A stretch of DNA of 64,000 bases, taken from Annona cherimola (Eukaryota; Streptophyta; Magnoliopsida; Magnoliales; Annonaceae). Below, piece after piece: positions 24,400 through 35,542 of the stretch (positions are counted from its first letter, which is position 1; each line of letters begins with the position of its first letter). The translations under genes were made by a program, and so were the position numbers. The notes below the pieces were generated by a model, which made no database searches, was not told the DNA's origin, and saw only the letters and a program-made list of their open reading frames with translations. The stretch lies in assembly GCA_030490835.1 (NCBI GenBank), contig CM059977.1, forward strand, positions 38,895,676-38,959,675, read 5' to 3'.

Positions 24400-25010
24400 A
24401 AAATCATATAAAATCATCATTATGGACATTTTATATGATTTAGATGTTGAAGGGACCTTGTGGGTCCTTATAATAAATGAATAATTTTTAATAGCTTTAA
24501 AATAATTCTTAACTGATTCTTAATTTTAAAATTAATGATATCATGAATTTGTATTATTCTTATTTCTCTCTATAAAAAATATGATGATAGAACTACTTGA
24601 TGTTAAATTTGATAAAATCATCAAGATGGAGCTAAACTTGATTGTGGGTCCTCATAATAAATAACTTTAAGTAGCTTTAAAATTATTCTTAAGTGATTCT
24701 TAATTTAAAAATAATGCTAGTCATGGATTTAGATCATTTTTATTTCTGATTACCAAAAATATGATGATAAAACTAATTGGTGGATTAGATTGGATGAATC
24801 ATCAAATGGAGCCTTACTAGATTGTGAATCCTTATAATAAATGAATAGTTTCTAATAGCTTTAAAACCGTTCTTAAGCAATTCTTAATTTTAAAAGTAAT
24901 ACAAATCATGAATTTGGATTATTTTTATTTATCTTTACTAAAAATATGACAATAAAACTAATTGATGGATTAGATTTAACAAGATGGAGCCCAAACTGGA
25001 TTGTCTTATA
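24400..25010. repeat. Three-copy tandem repeat, 180-184 bp unit
   Basis: Three units align with offsets of 184 and 180 bp. Landmarks are TGTGGGTCCTTATAATAAAT near 24459, its variants near 24643 and 24823, and TTAATAGCTTTAAAATAATT. A fourth partial unit starts near 24985. Units have diverged by about 15-20% by eye, so the duplication is old. The unit length is nucleosome-sized, as in satellites, but the array is short. Confidence 0.75.
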
Positions 25011-25472
25011 AATTTATTTTGGTAGGACAAGATTTGTAGAAGTTTGGACCTTTATCAAAATTTTAATAAGAGGTATTTGTACTCATACATATGATTTTTA
25101 CAAAAAATATGTTGATGCATAAGATTTGAAATTATTGCACATATATTTATAAATTTTTAAAATATTTGCAGTTGTTAAGAATTAACCTCCTGATTTTCAA
25201 AAAAGTAGAATATTTTTTGATAAATCTCAAACAGTCCATTGTGTTTATTAATGTAAATTTGGTTAATATAGCAAGAATTACTTTAATTGAATATTTTATT
25301 GACGTTAATGAATATAATTTATTTTATTATGGCCCACCATGGTATCCAATCAAAGCAATTTTTAGCATATTAATTAAACTTACATTAAAAGGTAAGGTTT
25401 TAAAAAAAGTTAACACTTGACAGGAATATTTTAAAAATACACTCACATTGTTGGAGAAAGGCCGGATCATAG

Positions 25473-25748
25473 GGGTTGCGACCGTATGCACCTTGGTGCA
25501 TTGAGCCTCAATGCACCCAGGTGCACTACACCTTTTAATTTTTTAATTTTGTTTGAAATTTTTTTCATAAAGCTATTAATCTAGGTGTATTTAACATATG
25601 TATCAATTTTTACCGATTTTGGAGATTTTTAGATAATTTTTTTAGATTTTTAAAAATCAGTGGCATTTTTAGTAATTTAAAATTACTAAAATACCACTGA
25701 TTTTTTAAAATTTTAAAAAATCTAAAAATCTCTAAAATTGGTAAAAAT

Positions 25749-25804
<56 letters not shown>

Positions 25805-25921
25805 ATGTGTTAAATACACTTATATTAACTGTTTTGTAAAAAAAAAAAAAAAAAAATTAAATGGTTGTATGCACACCAGGTGCATTAAGGCTCAATACAC
25901 CCGATTGCATACAACTGCAGC
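25473..25921. mobile_element. Foldback element with imperfect 11-12 bp target duplication
   Basis: The whole 449 bp can fold on itself. The ends (GGTTGCGACCGTATGCA and, reversed, GGCTGCAGTTGTATGCA) differ by transitions only. The inner arms around 25600-25680 and 25681-25756 are nearly perfect mirror halves centred on AGTAATTTAAAATTACT. The flanks read CCGGATCATAG (25462-25472) and CCGGATTTATAG (25922-25933), a likely duplicated target. A run of (AT)n(GT)n at 25750-25805 has expanded in the right arm. Long terminal inverted repeats with a 9-12 bp target suggest a Mutator-type MITE; this is inference. Confidence 0.7.
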
Positions 25922-26067
25922 CCGGATTTATAGCATTCATGACCTGCTGGAGAGGACTTCTACCTCCACCATTCAAAAGCAAGCTGCCATTCCAGTTCTA
26001 CACAAGATAGGAAGGTTGGCTGTATCCGATAAATAAGAGCGAAAAGACTGTTTGACGAAGGAAATCC

Positions 26068-26199
26068 ATGGTTTTGAAACATCGCAGGGTTAAGCAAATG
26101 ATAATGACGCAAATCAGCATGAATCTTTTAGACGATGCCATTGTCGATCCTACTGCTCGGACAGAGAAGGAGGAACTCATTAAGGGAATCAATAAATAG
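26068..26199 (+). other. Short open frame with gene-like composition, unknown
   Basis: A 43-residue frame begins MVLKHRRVKQMIMTQ and ends DPTARTEKEELIKGINK. Its composition (charged, balanced, few low-complexity runs) is more protein-like than its surroundings. A second gene-like phrase (LLERTSTSTIQKQAAIP) stands just upstream at about 25945-26035. I do not recognise either. They may be remnants of one decayed gene, or organelle DNA transferred to the nucleus. Confidence 0.25.
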
Positions 26200-26419
26200 T
26201 CTTGGTTAGATAGGAAGGAAAGCTAGAATACCGAATACTCTCTAAGTTCACACAACCTATTCAAATTCGAATTGGTTCGTATTCTCCTGCTCACTTCCTT
26301 GGCTGGGCGTCTATTTTCCTTGGGTATACGACGCTCCTCCAGATTTGCAACAAGGGGACCATCCGTTTATGGTACTTTAATAACATTCCAATGACCAGCA
26401 TGAGCTTTGAAGTTTCCAC

Positions 26420-27530
26420 TAATCTCAAATAATGAATCTTCTCAATGGTGATCAATGGTGGTCATCGGAGACGGTGATGGTGCAAATGGCTGCTGGCGTG
26501 CGGCGGCCTTTAGTAGCAGTGGAGATTTCTTGGTGGCAGCAACAAAACAGGAGGCTGCGGGTATTACCGACAGCAACAACAGGACAGACGGACAGCCAGC
26601 CTGCAGACAACCGGATCTGAACAGCAAGCAGCGGCTAACGGGAGAAGAAGAAGAAGGAAAGCGGCAGCAGGTTTTCGAGCACGTTTTCGGCGACTAGTGA
26701 GGTAGTCTGGTGCAGTGACAAGTTGGCCGGAGTCAGAATCCGGTGGGGTTACAACTGCCGACGGTGATCTGTGGTCCGGTGGATAGACGGCGGTGGGTGT
26801 TGAGGCAGTTCGGTGGCTGATGTCTAGGGCTCTGGTTTTAGTTGAGGTAGAAAGAAGCAAATGGGATGGGCTTGGAGGCGCATGGAACCAATGCACATGT
26901 GATTCAGATTGAATGATTTTGGAGTCCATTTTGGGTGATCCTAGTATGGATTCCTATGTTTTCAGGTGCTCCGAAACGTAATGATGATTCTGTTTGGGTA
27001 GATTTTGCTTCGATTATGTGAGATTTGACAGGTGGTTTAAATCAAGGTGGAGTGAGTAAACTTCAAGGAGCTATATATGTTCTTCATTGAGGTGGAGATC
27101 TAAGTGATATGAGGTGTTGTGCTTCTTGTGGATGGTGTAGATAAAGAAGATCTTACATCGTTGGACATGATCAGCTTAGGTCACCTAGATTGAGGTTGAT
27201 TGGGATAAATCAAGTTCAATCCATTTTGCAGCATCAGCGCATGAGCAGATCTTTTGATGGTTTATGGTTGTACTGATGCTGAGGATGCATGGAGAGCACA
27301 TGAAGATAAATTGAGTTTTCCTGAATTCAGCAATGGACAGTTGCTGTGAGATCCTGAAAATGCGTTCACATTTAATTGTGGAAAGCCTGAAGAGTCATGA
27401 GAATGCAATGGTTTTAGAAAATAGAATGCAGTTCATGCTGTGTATAGCTGATGCATGATTAAGTGCAAGGTTGATCCCCTGATGCAGATTGAAGCGCAAT
27501 GTATGCAGAATTCAAGTCTAGGTGGAGATT
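26420..27530 (+). mobile_element. 3' interior of a copia-type element, non-coding remnant
   Basis: This GC-richer stretch ends in the purine tract GGTGGAGAT directly before an LTR, as in Ty1/copia elements. Related purine phrases (GAGGTGGAGATC) occur near 27089. No gag, integrase or RT motif was found. The open frames at 26432-26929 on both strands come from simple codon-rich composition and are not claimed as genes. The left boundary is uncertain. Confidence 0.45.
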
Positions 27531-27938
27531 TGTTAAGTTTGTCTTGTATTCTACTAGGATTGGGATTGTGTATCTTGCGTATTTTAGCTGTGTGAGACTG
27601 GGATTGTGTAAGAGTTTAAAGGAATTCTATTTATAAGTAGATCAATTAGGGATTCGGTGGAACCTTGAGAGATGTCCCGTTGGGACGTGAGAGAGGGGGT
27701 TATCAGAGTGTTTTTGTTTAGGGTAAGTGTGAAGTATTCGAAGACTATGTGTGAAGTATTCCTATGTGTATCTCTGTAACCTGTTTACCACAGTGGATCG
27801 TTATCTCTCTCCTATGATTTTTCCCTTCTTAGTTTGAAAGGTTTTCCATGTAAATCTTAGTGTCTTCTTTATGCGTGATCTTATTGTTATTTCTTTGATC
27901 CTATTTTATTGTGTGTGCTTCTGTTGTGATTCATATCA
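27531..27938 (+). repeat. Copia-type 3' LTR
   Basis: The stretch starts TGTTAAGTTTGTC directly after the purine tract and probably ends ATATCA at 27938. It contains a transcribed-leader-like segment (GAGAGGGGGTTATCAGAG) and T-rich sequence toward its end, as copia LTRs do. No second LTR is in the window, so both ends rest on the TG/CA rule and the tract. Confidence 0.55.
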
Positions 27939-27977
27939 ACCCGAATCACGTTTCGTAATAGAGAGAGACCTCCACTT

Positions 27978-28500
27978 GGGTATTAATGGTCATGTCAACC
28001 TACTCGTCCATCCTATTTATAAATAGTTTCGGGTTAAAATTTTTAAATAAATGGATTATGATCCTCCAATTCATTTAACTATTTAATTAAATAAATGGAT
28101 TAAGGTTGAGATTTTATAACTCGTTTAATAACTCCTTTAATCCATTAAAATTATACATATAAATGCAAACATTTTGGTTATTTTTCCCCACTAAGTATTC
28201 CTTTCATCACTTAATTTTTATTTTTTCACTGCTACTATAATCTATGATGGCTCTATTTCCATTCTCCTACACCAAAAACACCCTCTCACCTTTTCCTAAG
28301 GGATTATCGTCTGCCAGAGTCTAGGCCTTCAAGTTGTCTGTTATACAACCTGTTAACGACCCACTAACCCATTTATTAAATATGTGTAAATGAGTTAGGG
28401 TCGAGAATTTTTAAATGAGTTAATAAACGGATTTTGGTTGAAATATTTTAAACGAGTTAGGATTAAGAATATACTTCAACTCGTCTAACCCGATTTGAAT
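27978..28500 (-). mobile_element. Diverged relative of the hAT-like element at 44264-45143
   Basis: Read along the plus strand, it matches the reverse complement of the other copy's right end (TATTAATGGTCATG, CGTCCATCC, then ATTAAGGTTGAGATTTTA). It also carries the ACCTGTTAACGACCCACTAA phrase. Internal parts differ strongly. No terminal duplication was seen. Confidence 0.5.
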
Positions 28501-29613
28501 TTGATGCAAGCTGAAAAACCTAAGTAAGGCCTAAATTAGGTTGGCCCAAGAAGATCAGCTCCCATAATAAAAAGCATGACGATTATGTAGTTAAAATATT
28601 AAATTACATTGAGAGATGTATACAAATAAATGATTTTTTTTAAAAAAATTTACATGATACCAAGTGGATCCTACATTTGAAATGAAAAAAATAGTAGTTA
28701 TAATGAGAAAAAAATAGTATTCAAAATATGTATTTTTAAGTGAAAAACCCCAATGTAATAAAATAATTCTAAATACATCCGAAAGTAAACTCTATAATCA
28801 ATATATAAAAATAATAATAGTTAATTAAATAGTAACATCGTCTTACTCTCTTTTTTTTCACAACCACACTTATAATTTACATTTTCCTTATCTTCCATCT
28901 GTAAGAAGAGAGAAAAAACGAAAATTTATGTAAAAAAGGGGAATAGTAGAGTATCGAACCGGCATACACCATGAAATCTGCTATGGATTTACAAGCCGCG
29001 GCAAAACGGATTCAGGCCCTGAATTGTAGTGCATTATCTTAGGACTTCTGAAAATTTTAAATATATTTGGCCATATCTAAAATTTTGAAAAAATATTAAA
29101 AAACATGACAATTAGCTAAGATCTTATAGCCTTAAAAAAGAGCGTAGAAAGTAGAGGAAATTTTATTTTTCCTTTTACTCCAATGCCAAATGGTGTTGTT
29201 GTATTGAATTTTAAAAATGAAAAAAAAAAAAAACAGTTGTTATGTATAAAAAATAGACTGCTTAAATAACAAGAAAAACGACATTGGTATTTATTGTTAG
29301 TGAGAAAATTCCATCCCATATGGTAACGTGGGATGCTTCTGAATAGGCCTAGTCCTGGAAAAACCTACGACCCCTAGCTCCGTGAAAAAAGTCCCGATGC
29401 TCATTTTGGTTCTCAAACAAAAACAAAAAAAAAAGGTTTCCAATGCTTACATGATAAAATGACAGAAAATAATATATATAAAGGGAGTTTTTTATGTTGA
29501 AAAAAGAAAGAAAAAGATGAGGATTTAAAAAAAAAACACCATTCGAAATAAACAAATATCACATCAAAGCCCTTTTCACAACAAAAAAAGGAATTTTTTT
29601 TACTATTCATCTA
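28501..29613. other. AT-rich intergenic DNA
   Basis: No gene is visible. Two frames at 29116-29319 and 29349-29610 (minus) are Phe/Ser-rich products of A-runs. Short homopolymers are frequent. Confidence 0.4.
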
Positions 29614-29928
29614 AAGTCTGTTTGGAAATAATAGAAAATGTTAAAGTTAAAATTTTTCAATCTAAACTTTTCATTATCCATAAATGCACTATTTTTAATT
29701 ATTTCTTCACATAGTCTTATAACTACTCTATTTTTCAATTATTTCAGCATAATTATTCATATAATCAATTAATTTATTTTAACTTTATTCTATTTACTTC
29801 TCATCGCTACCTCAATTATTCTTTTATAAAAAATCTTTCTATCTAAATCCAAAAATCTCTCATTGCTTCATACACAAAATCCTTCTCTACACTTAAAATA
29901 TATTGATTCAGCTGTCAAATAAACCCCA
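29614..29928 (-). mobile_element. Degenerate MITE copy
   Basis: Matches the reversed MITE family consensus with many changes (TTTTCAATCTAAACTTTTCA, ACTACTCTATTTTTCAATTA, ATTTACTTCTCATCGC). Ends are eroded (GTCTGTTTGG and AAATAAACCCC). Confidence 0.6.
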
Positions 29929-30909
29929 AAAGTTACATGATCCGCAGCGATTGCAATATTCAAAGGCCATAAAAATCATCTGCTAATCTGCAATACGCCA
30001 CCCTACAAACACACAAACACGTAGCATATCAACTTGGGCTCAAACAGGGGAAGAACAAGTTGGATGTGTTTCAAAGTGGAAGGTGGTCCTGAGACAGGAG
30101 CTGCGCTAGTTTGTACGGCGTGTTGGGATTTCAATTTCCTAAATTTCTGTGCGTAACTCTCTAGGTAAACGGTACTCAATCACTCCATTAGGGCTGGTTA
30201 AGGATCGTGGAATAGGTTGGAATAGTACGTGATTTAGACGAACTTGAATAAAAGGGGTTATTGTGTATTCCAAAACATAAAACTATGAGAAACGGAAAAT
30301 TATATTAAAAAAGAAAATAAGTTTTAAACCATTCACAACTGAACAGGCCCACTGGACAAATATTGCAAAAGAGTGCCACATATTTTACAAGTGAGCTTGA
30401 TTTGTAGAAGCTTGATTTGTAATATCAAATAAGGTTATTATAAGTTGATCACAATATGTGACTTTAATTCAAAATATATCTACTACATTTCTAAAATCTC
30501 AAATATATTTATTACATTTACATTTAATTCCAAAAATACATATGCCGTTAAAAAATATGTAAAATTATTAATATACCTCTCAAATTTATAACACGATTAA
30601 AAATATCGGATGTTATAACTCGTTATCGCCCTAATTACACATAAATTCTAAATTTAAAGCTCCTTAATTTTATTTTCTTTTTATTCATTTTATCATTTAT
30701 TATTTTGCAATAAAGATATTATAGATATTTAAAAAAATTTAATTGTCTCATGGAATGATTATTTTTTAAATTAAATGCAAATATAATAAATATATTTAGA
30801 AATGTGAAAATATAATGGTAGTGAGTATATTTGAAAGTAATCCCATCAAATATCATGTTATCCGCTTCATCATCGTCATAATAATAATAATAATAAAATA
30901 AAATAAAAT
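29929..30909. other. Spacer downstream of the BAG gene
   Basis: Mostly AT-rich and without frames. A GC-richer patch at 30045-30190 was not recognised. A (TAA)n microsatellite at about 30876-30908 lies immediately after the BAG stop codon and must be part of its 3' untranslated region. Confidence 0.45.
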
Positions 30910-32046
30910 TTACAAGTCCATCCCGTATTTCTCTGCCGCTCCCTGCTGCCTCTTTTTCTTCTTGTGTCTCATCCTCTCGCTCCTCGCAACGGCCCTCTCC
31001 AGGATCCCCGCTCTATTTGACAGCGAGTTTATCAGCCCATTCTGCAACGCGTTTTGCTCGCACAGCTCCATCACCACATCCTTCAATTCACTGTTTTCTG
31101 CCACCAACCTCTCCATCATACTCATCATCACCTCGGAACATCCACCATCTCTTGAAGCCGCCGCCTTTTCTTCCACCGATCCAGACGGACGAACGTCGTC
31201 GGTTTTGCAATCGTCGGCGCCTGCTACACCCCTGGACTCCATCTCACCTCTATTGCCGTCGGATCCATGTGCAGAATCCTCGGGAGGCTCCGAGGGTAAT
31301 TGATCCGGTGGAACCTGGTCGTTGCCTTTGGATTCATTCCTCGCTGAAGAAAAATCGTCGCACTCATGTGCTTGATCATCGACAACGGCCTCGCCCGTAT
31401 CAGAATCGGGAGCAATCGGAGGCAGAGCAGCCGTCTCGGAGCCAGCGGAATCCATCCCCATGGATTTATCATCTTTCTCTTCGGCATCTGCATCCGGAAG
31501 CGAAATAATCTCATCCACTCTGTCCTGCAGAGAGACAACCTGCCGAGCCACCGCCTTGCGGAAATCCCTCACCGCGGAATCGAACCCGCGTATCGAATCT
31601 AACCGAAAGAGCAGCGACATAAGCATCTCATTCACCCGCAGCCTCTCCCTAGCATCCGATCGAATCAGCTCCTTGGAATTCAATATCCTCCTCTGCATCT
31701 CGTTGGCCTCTGCTCGGATATCGGCGATCTTCCTCACGTTCTTTCGCACTGCAAAGCCTCGGAAGACCTTTTGGATCCTGATCGCAGCCGTCGATCGAGT
31801 ATTTTCCGATCCGACGAAGTTTACGGGAATGGAAACCACCTTCGTAGATGGCGATGAGTTTGATCGCGGCTGTTGGTGGACGGGGAACGATCTTGAACCA
31901 GGAGAGGAGACGGGGATGGATCGAGGGGCCGGAGAGGAAAAAGGCGGGTTGGGATAGCATCTGGGACGAGTTGCATTGCTGTAATTTCTGAAGAAGGGAT
32001 TCTCCATGTCGAGGATTTGTAACCCGTTAGAGATTGCAATTCGCAA
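30910..32046 (-). CDS. BAG family molecular chaperone regulator with IQ motif
   Basis: BAG proteins bind the ATPase domain of Hsp70 through a three-helix BAG domain and promote nucleotide exchange. Plant members with an IQ motif also bind calmodulin and act in heat and pathogen stress responses. The single open frame codes 378 residues. It has a Pro/Ser-rich N-terminus, an IQ motif IQKVFRGFAVR at residues 91-101, and a BAG domain directly after it (about 105-182). An acidic, disordered middle and a C-terminal coiled coil (about 305-355) follow, then a basic cluster RHKKKKRQQ that may be a nuclear signal. A second Met at residue 14 (codon 32007-32005, MENPFFRNY) is the likelier start, since plant BAG proteins often begin this way; that gives 365 residues. 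The arrangement IQ then BAG fits the BAG5/6/7 group. Confidence 0.93.
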   Translation of the reverse strand: MRIAISNGLQILDMENPFFRNYSNATRPRCYPNPPFSSPAPRSIPVSSPGSRSFPVHQQPRSNSSPSTKVVSIPVNFVGSENTRSTAAIRIQKVFRGFAVRKNVRKIADIRAEANEMQRRILNSKELIRSDARERLRVNEMLMSLLFRLDSIRGFDSAVRDFRKAVARQVVSLQDRVDEIISLPDADAEEKDDKSMGMDSAGSETAALPPIAPDSDTGEAVVDDQAHECDDFSSARNESKGNDQVPPDQLPSEPPEDSAHGSDGNRGEMESRGVAGADDCKTDDVRPSGSVEEKAAASRDGGCSEVMMSMMERLVAENSELKDVVMELCEQNALQNGLINSLSNRAGILERAVARSERMRHKKKKRQQGAAEKYGMDL

Positions 32047-32104
32047 GACAGAATTTTTCGGGTTTTGGTTTTTTCTGCTAGGGAAAGAGGAGGTTTTTTC
32101 TGGA

Positions 32105-32112
32105 GATTTATA
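32105..32112 (-). promoter_or_regulatory. TATA box of the BAG gene
   Basis: TATAAATC on the minus strand lies about 60 bp upstream of the first ATG and about 100 bp upstream of the likelier second one. It fits a start site near 32078 and a short leader. Confidence 0.75.
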
Positions 32113-32121
32113 GAGGGGATA

Positions 32122-32139
32122 GAATTTTCTGGAATCTTC
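32122..32139 (-). promoter_or_regulatory. Perfect four-unit heat-shock element
   Basis: On the plus strand the site reads GAAttTTCtgGAAtcTTC, four alternating 5-bp heat-shock factor units without a mismatch. It sits 10 bp upstream of the TATA box of the BAG gene. Such spacing is typical of strongly heat-inducible plant promoters. Confidence 0.85.
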
Positions 32140-32179
32140 CGCTAACGCAGTCGGTGTTTTCAGTCCCTTCGTATTGGTC

Positions 32180-32192
32180 TTCTCGAACCTTC
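32180..32192 (-). promoter_or_regulatory. Second heat-shock element, three units
   Basis: TTCtcGAAccTTC is a perfect three-unit site about 40 bp upstream of the first element. A further TTC at 32168-32170 could extend it out of phase. Together they make heat-shock factor binding to this promoter very likely. Confidence 0.8.
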
Positions 32193-32325
32193 AGTCGAGA
32201 TATTTTTTTAACAAAGGCACGAGAAGAGTGTGGAGGTTTCGGGCAATCCAAGTTGTGCTCGAATGCATTATGCCCCGAAGAATTTCGTTTTTTTTTTTTC
32301 AGATTTGTCGTAATAAAAGATTTTA

Positions 32326-33363
32326 GGTGTGTTTGACCAGAATCAAAAAATGCCACCATAAAACTTTTTAATTCTCACTATCTTAATAAGAATTCCTTCA
32401 AAAGGCTAATTTTTTAATTTTGTTTTAAAAATTTTATCACGACAATTATTTAAAATATAATTTTGACTATTCATAATGAAAATTTTAAAAATCAAATGTT
32501 ACTTTGACATTAAATAAATAAAAATTGTAAAATTTATATATTTAGCAAATAAACATTACTGTATGATAAAAGACTTTTTTAAACTTATCTAAACCAAATA
32601 CAAGTATATAATGTCTCATTATTTTATATATTATTTATAATCTAAAAATATATACACCATTAATATCCTTATATTATATTTTTTAATTATTATCATTATA
32701 TTCATCTTATTTTCATTATGATCATACAAAATCATATTTTAAATAATGTGTAGTTAGATTTTTAAAATAAAAAAATTAAGTTTTCGAAAAAGTTCTTATT
32801 GAGATGATGAGAACTTAGTTCTCACTGAAGCTGTTTTTCTTTTTTTAATATAAAATTCTTCATTCTCTGTAATTATCATATTTTTAATTATTTTTTATAT
32901 ATTGTTATATAATTATCTTACTTTTTAACCATTTCTACATAACTAACCTATCTATTTTTATTTTATTCTTTTTACTCATCATTATTATTTTGATTATATT
33001 ACAATGTTTTTAAGGATTATCTATTTATTCTGAAAACTTTTTAACCCAAAACTTTTCAATCTAAAATTTTTTACTCTTCATAACTATTTTTTTTAATTAT
33101 TTCTTCACTTCTTCATATACAACTGCCTTACTTTTCAATTATTTTTACACAACTACCCATCATATCTATTTTAATATTATTTCTTTTACTCTTTATTATT
33201 ATCGCTATCATATCACATCATTTTTCTACTAATTGAAAATCTTCAACACCAAAAACTTTTGGTCAAAAATTTTATTATTCCCCGTACACACCTTAATTCT
33301 AAAAATTTTACATAAAAAACTTTTTATTTAAAACTTTTACCACTTTTCAAAAAAACAGACCCT
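32326..33363. mobile_element. Cluster of degenerate MITEs upstream of the BAG gene
   Basis: The block starts AGGTGTGTTTGACC and ends AAAAACAGACCC, which could be the ends of a single larger inserted unit of about 1.04 kb. Inside lie at least two reversed copies of the MITE family, about 32825-33000 and 33040-33295 (landmarks CAATCTAAAATTTTTTACTC and ATCGCTATCATATCACATCA). No coding content was seen. Confidence 0.6.
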
Positions 33364-33555
33364 AATGGTTGCATTGATATAAAAAAAAAATCTAGTTGTT
33401 ACATTAGCGAGAGTTATTACACTGTTTTGCGTACGATATGTTTGCTCTATGATTCCATGGGAAGACATTTCCCATGAATCAATCCAAGATTCTCGTCCGA
33501 CGCATCGATATTGCAATATAGCTTTTTAAATTAATGAATTGGAAGATAGCACCTG
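33364..33555. other. Spacer
   Basis: A short AT-rich piece without recognisable features. Confidence 0.35.
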
Positions 33556-33950
33556 TAGATGTTCATCAAGATTACGTCATCCGCACTAAAGGTTTGTTTA
33601 GAAACTCCTTTGTGGAACCACCCAGTGACATACTATAATACGAATTCCATCCCTGCATCGACCCCACTAGCCGAGCAGACCTTGTTCTTACGACTCCTGG
33701 TGGCTATGGTGGTAGCATGGTCAGAGGAGGGTTATCTCTAGTTGACCTCTGTGCGAGCAATTCCTTCGAGCTGATCGCATTAGAAGTCAAGAGGGGACCG
33801 TTGATTTACCTCTGGCTAGCCGGGAGGTATTGATGCCCAGGGGGTCTCTGCAGAGGCTCGAGTGTCCGGGTCATATGTCCTGCTAAGGATTTCACTCGAG
33901 GGGACGCTACGGCCCTTCACTGAAGAGGGAAAAGTGCTGTGATCCATATA
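33556..33950. other. GC-rich island of unknown origin
   Basis: About 400 bp with clearly higher GC than either flank. Phrases include CGAGCAGACCTTGTTCTTAC, GGCTAGCCGGGAGGTATTG and CTCGAGGGGACGCTACGGCC. The 60-residue frame at 33559-33741 has no recognisable product. The composition fits a retrotransposon LTR fragment or transferred organelle DNA; I recognise neither with certainty. Confidence 0.35.
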
Positions 33951-35542
33951 AATGACCTGTTGGAGAGAACTTTATAAATATCCCCACATTGTTTGATTAT
34001 AATTGTAAACATACCCATAGTTTTGAAAATGACAAATTCTATTCGCAATCATTCCCACGACATTAAATTTTATTATAGAAATTTCAAAAAAGAATTAAAA
34101 ATCCCTAAACTACCTCCTTTCTTCCAAAAGAAGGTTTTAAAAGTTCAATCAATATGAACTTTTCAACTAGGTATATCATGTCATCTGGAAAATCTATTAA
34201 AATAAATTACTCAAGAGATTATACTCGATTATCAATAATAAAAAGTGGAAATTCACTAAAACAACTAGTTAAAATATTTTTTTTTAATTATCAATGCATA
34301 GGATTTTGTTTAAAGGAAATAAATTGAAACTTATGTAGCTTAAATAATTTGATTTTATGGTATTTAAAATTAAGAAGGAAACAACTAAATGAAGAGGATT
34401 AGCTGATTAATGACATGAAATATCTTGCCGAAACCATAAATGGGAGGCAGATGAGAGCAACTTCAAATTTTCAAGAGTATTTTTGGTGCTCTCTCCAAAG
34501 AATTTAATACCATAGGTATGCACTGCAAACTATATAAGAGAAATTTGCTGTTGTTTAAAAATATGTCGATATGTTCATAATTATGATTAAATTATATGAG
34601 TATATTTGCAAATCTCCCTTTATAAGCATTTTACATCATTGAATATGGAATTGTCGAATTTTGGAAAAATATATAACATGAAGTTTTCAAAATATTTGAT
34701 TTTTACATCCCAACGAAATTATATGGATGAATATTATGGAGGGTTTAAATATTAAAAATTCGAAGGGGAAGTGAAAGAAAACAAATGTTTGCACAAAGAA
34801 AACGGTTATATGGACTCACTTCCTTACTTATATGAGGAAAATAAATTAGCGATCTAATGAAGTAAATTAGGACATCAGTACATCACTAATTATTGTAACG
34901 CTTTTTTCTACTTTAAAAGGAATTTTTAGAACTTAAAATACTTATTTCTAAAATATAATATATGGGATCAATTACAACAGGGCCTCATGTACCAAAATAA
35001 ATTTGTACATTTGTAATGGTTAGGTCTCATCTTGATTATACAAAATCCATTCCCTTAATTATGTTCAGCATCACCAATTTTACCAAGATGTTACAAATCA
35101 TTTCAATGGGAATCCTATGTTGGCTACACCTTTAAACAATGTATGAAAAAGTGCGAGCATCGAGATTCACTTAAATCCATTAAATAAAGTATTAGAATGT
35201 TACAATATTATATTCTTTGTTTTAGTGGGGCGAGTACCTTAGAATGTTGAACTGTAAATAAGCATGAAACCTCGAATGCGATTATTCAATTGTACTTTGC
35301 AAGGTACATAATGATAGAAATTAATGAATGGATCGAATTTCTTATAATCACCAAAACATGGGAGGCCAAGGAATTCCAGTACTGCGTTTAGCTTTTTTCC
35401 ATTAAAAGACTTCCACACGTCGCCTGCACCAGACTCAACTACATGGCTGTCATGGGACCCAACATAAAAGGCCCCCGTAATTGGTTTTAAAATTTGGGAA
35501 AATTTTAAAGCACCGCTGTGACTGTGATATTATTATATTAAT
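33951..35542. other. AT-rich intergenic DNA
   Basis: About 1.6 kb with stops in all frames. No exon, RNA gene or clear repeat was seen. Confidence 0.4.

Noticed and set aside
26432..26929. Open frames on both strands, 60-121 residues
   Set aside because: Low-complexity composition in a copia-type non-coding remnant, no family resemblance.
30962..31957. Plus-strand frames of 113-165 residues opposite the BAG gene
   Set aside because: They are antisense shadows of a clear coding region with IQ and BAG motifs.
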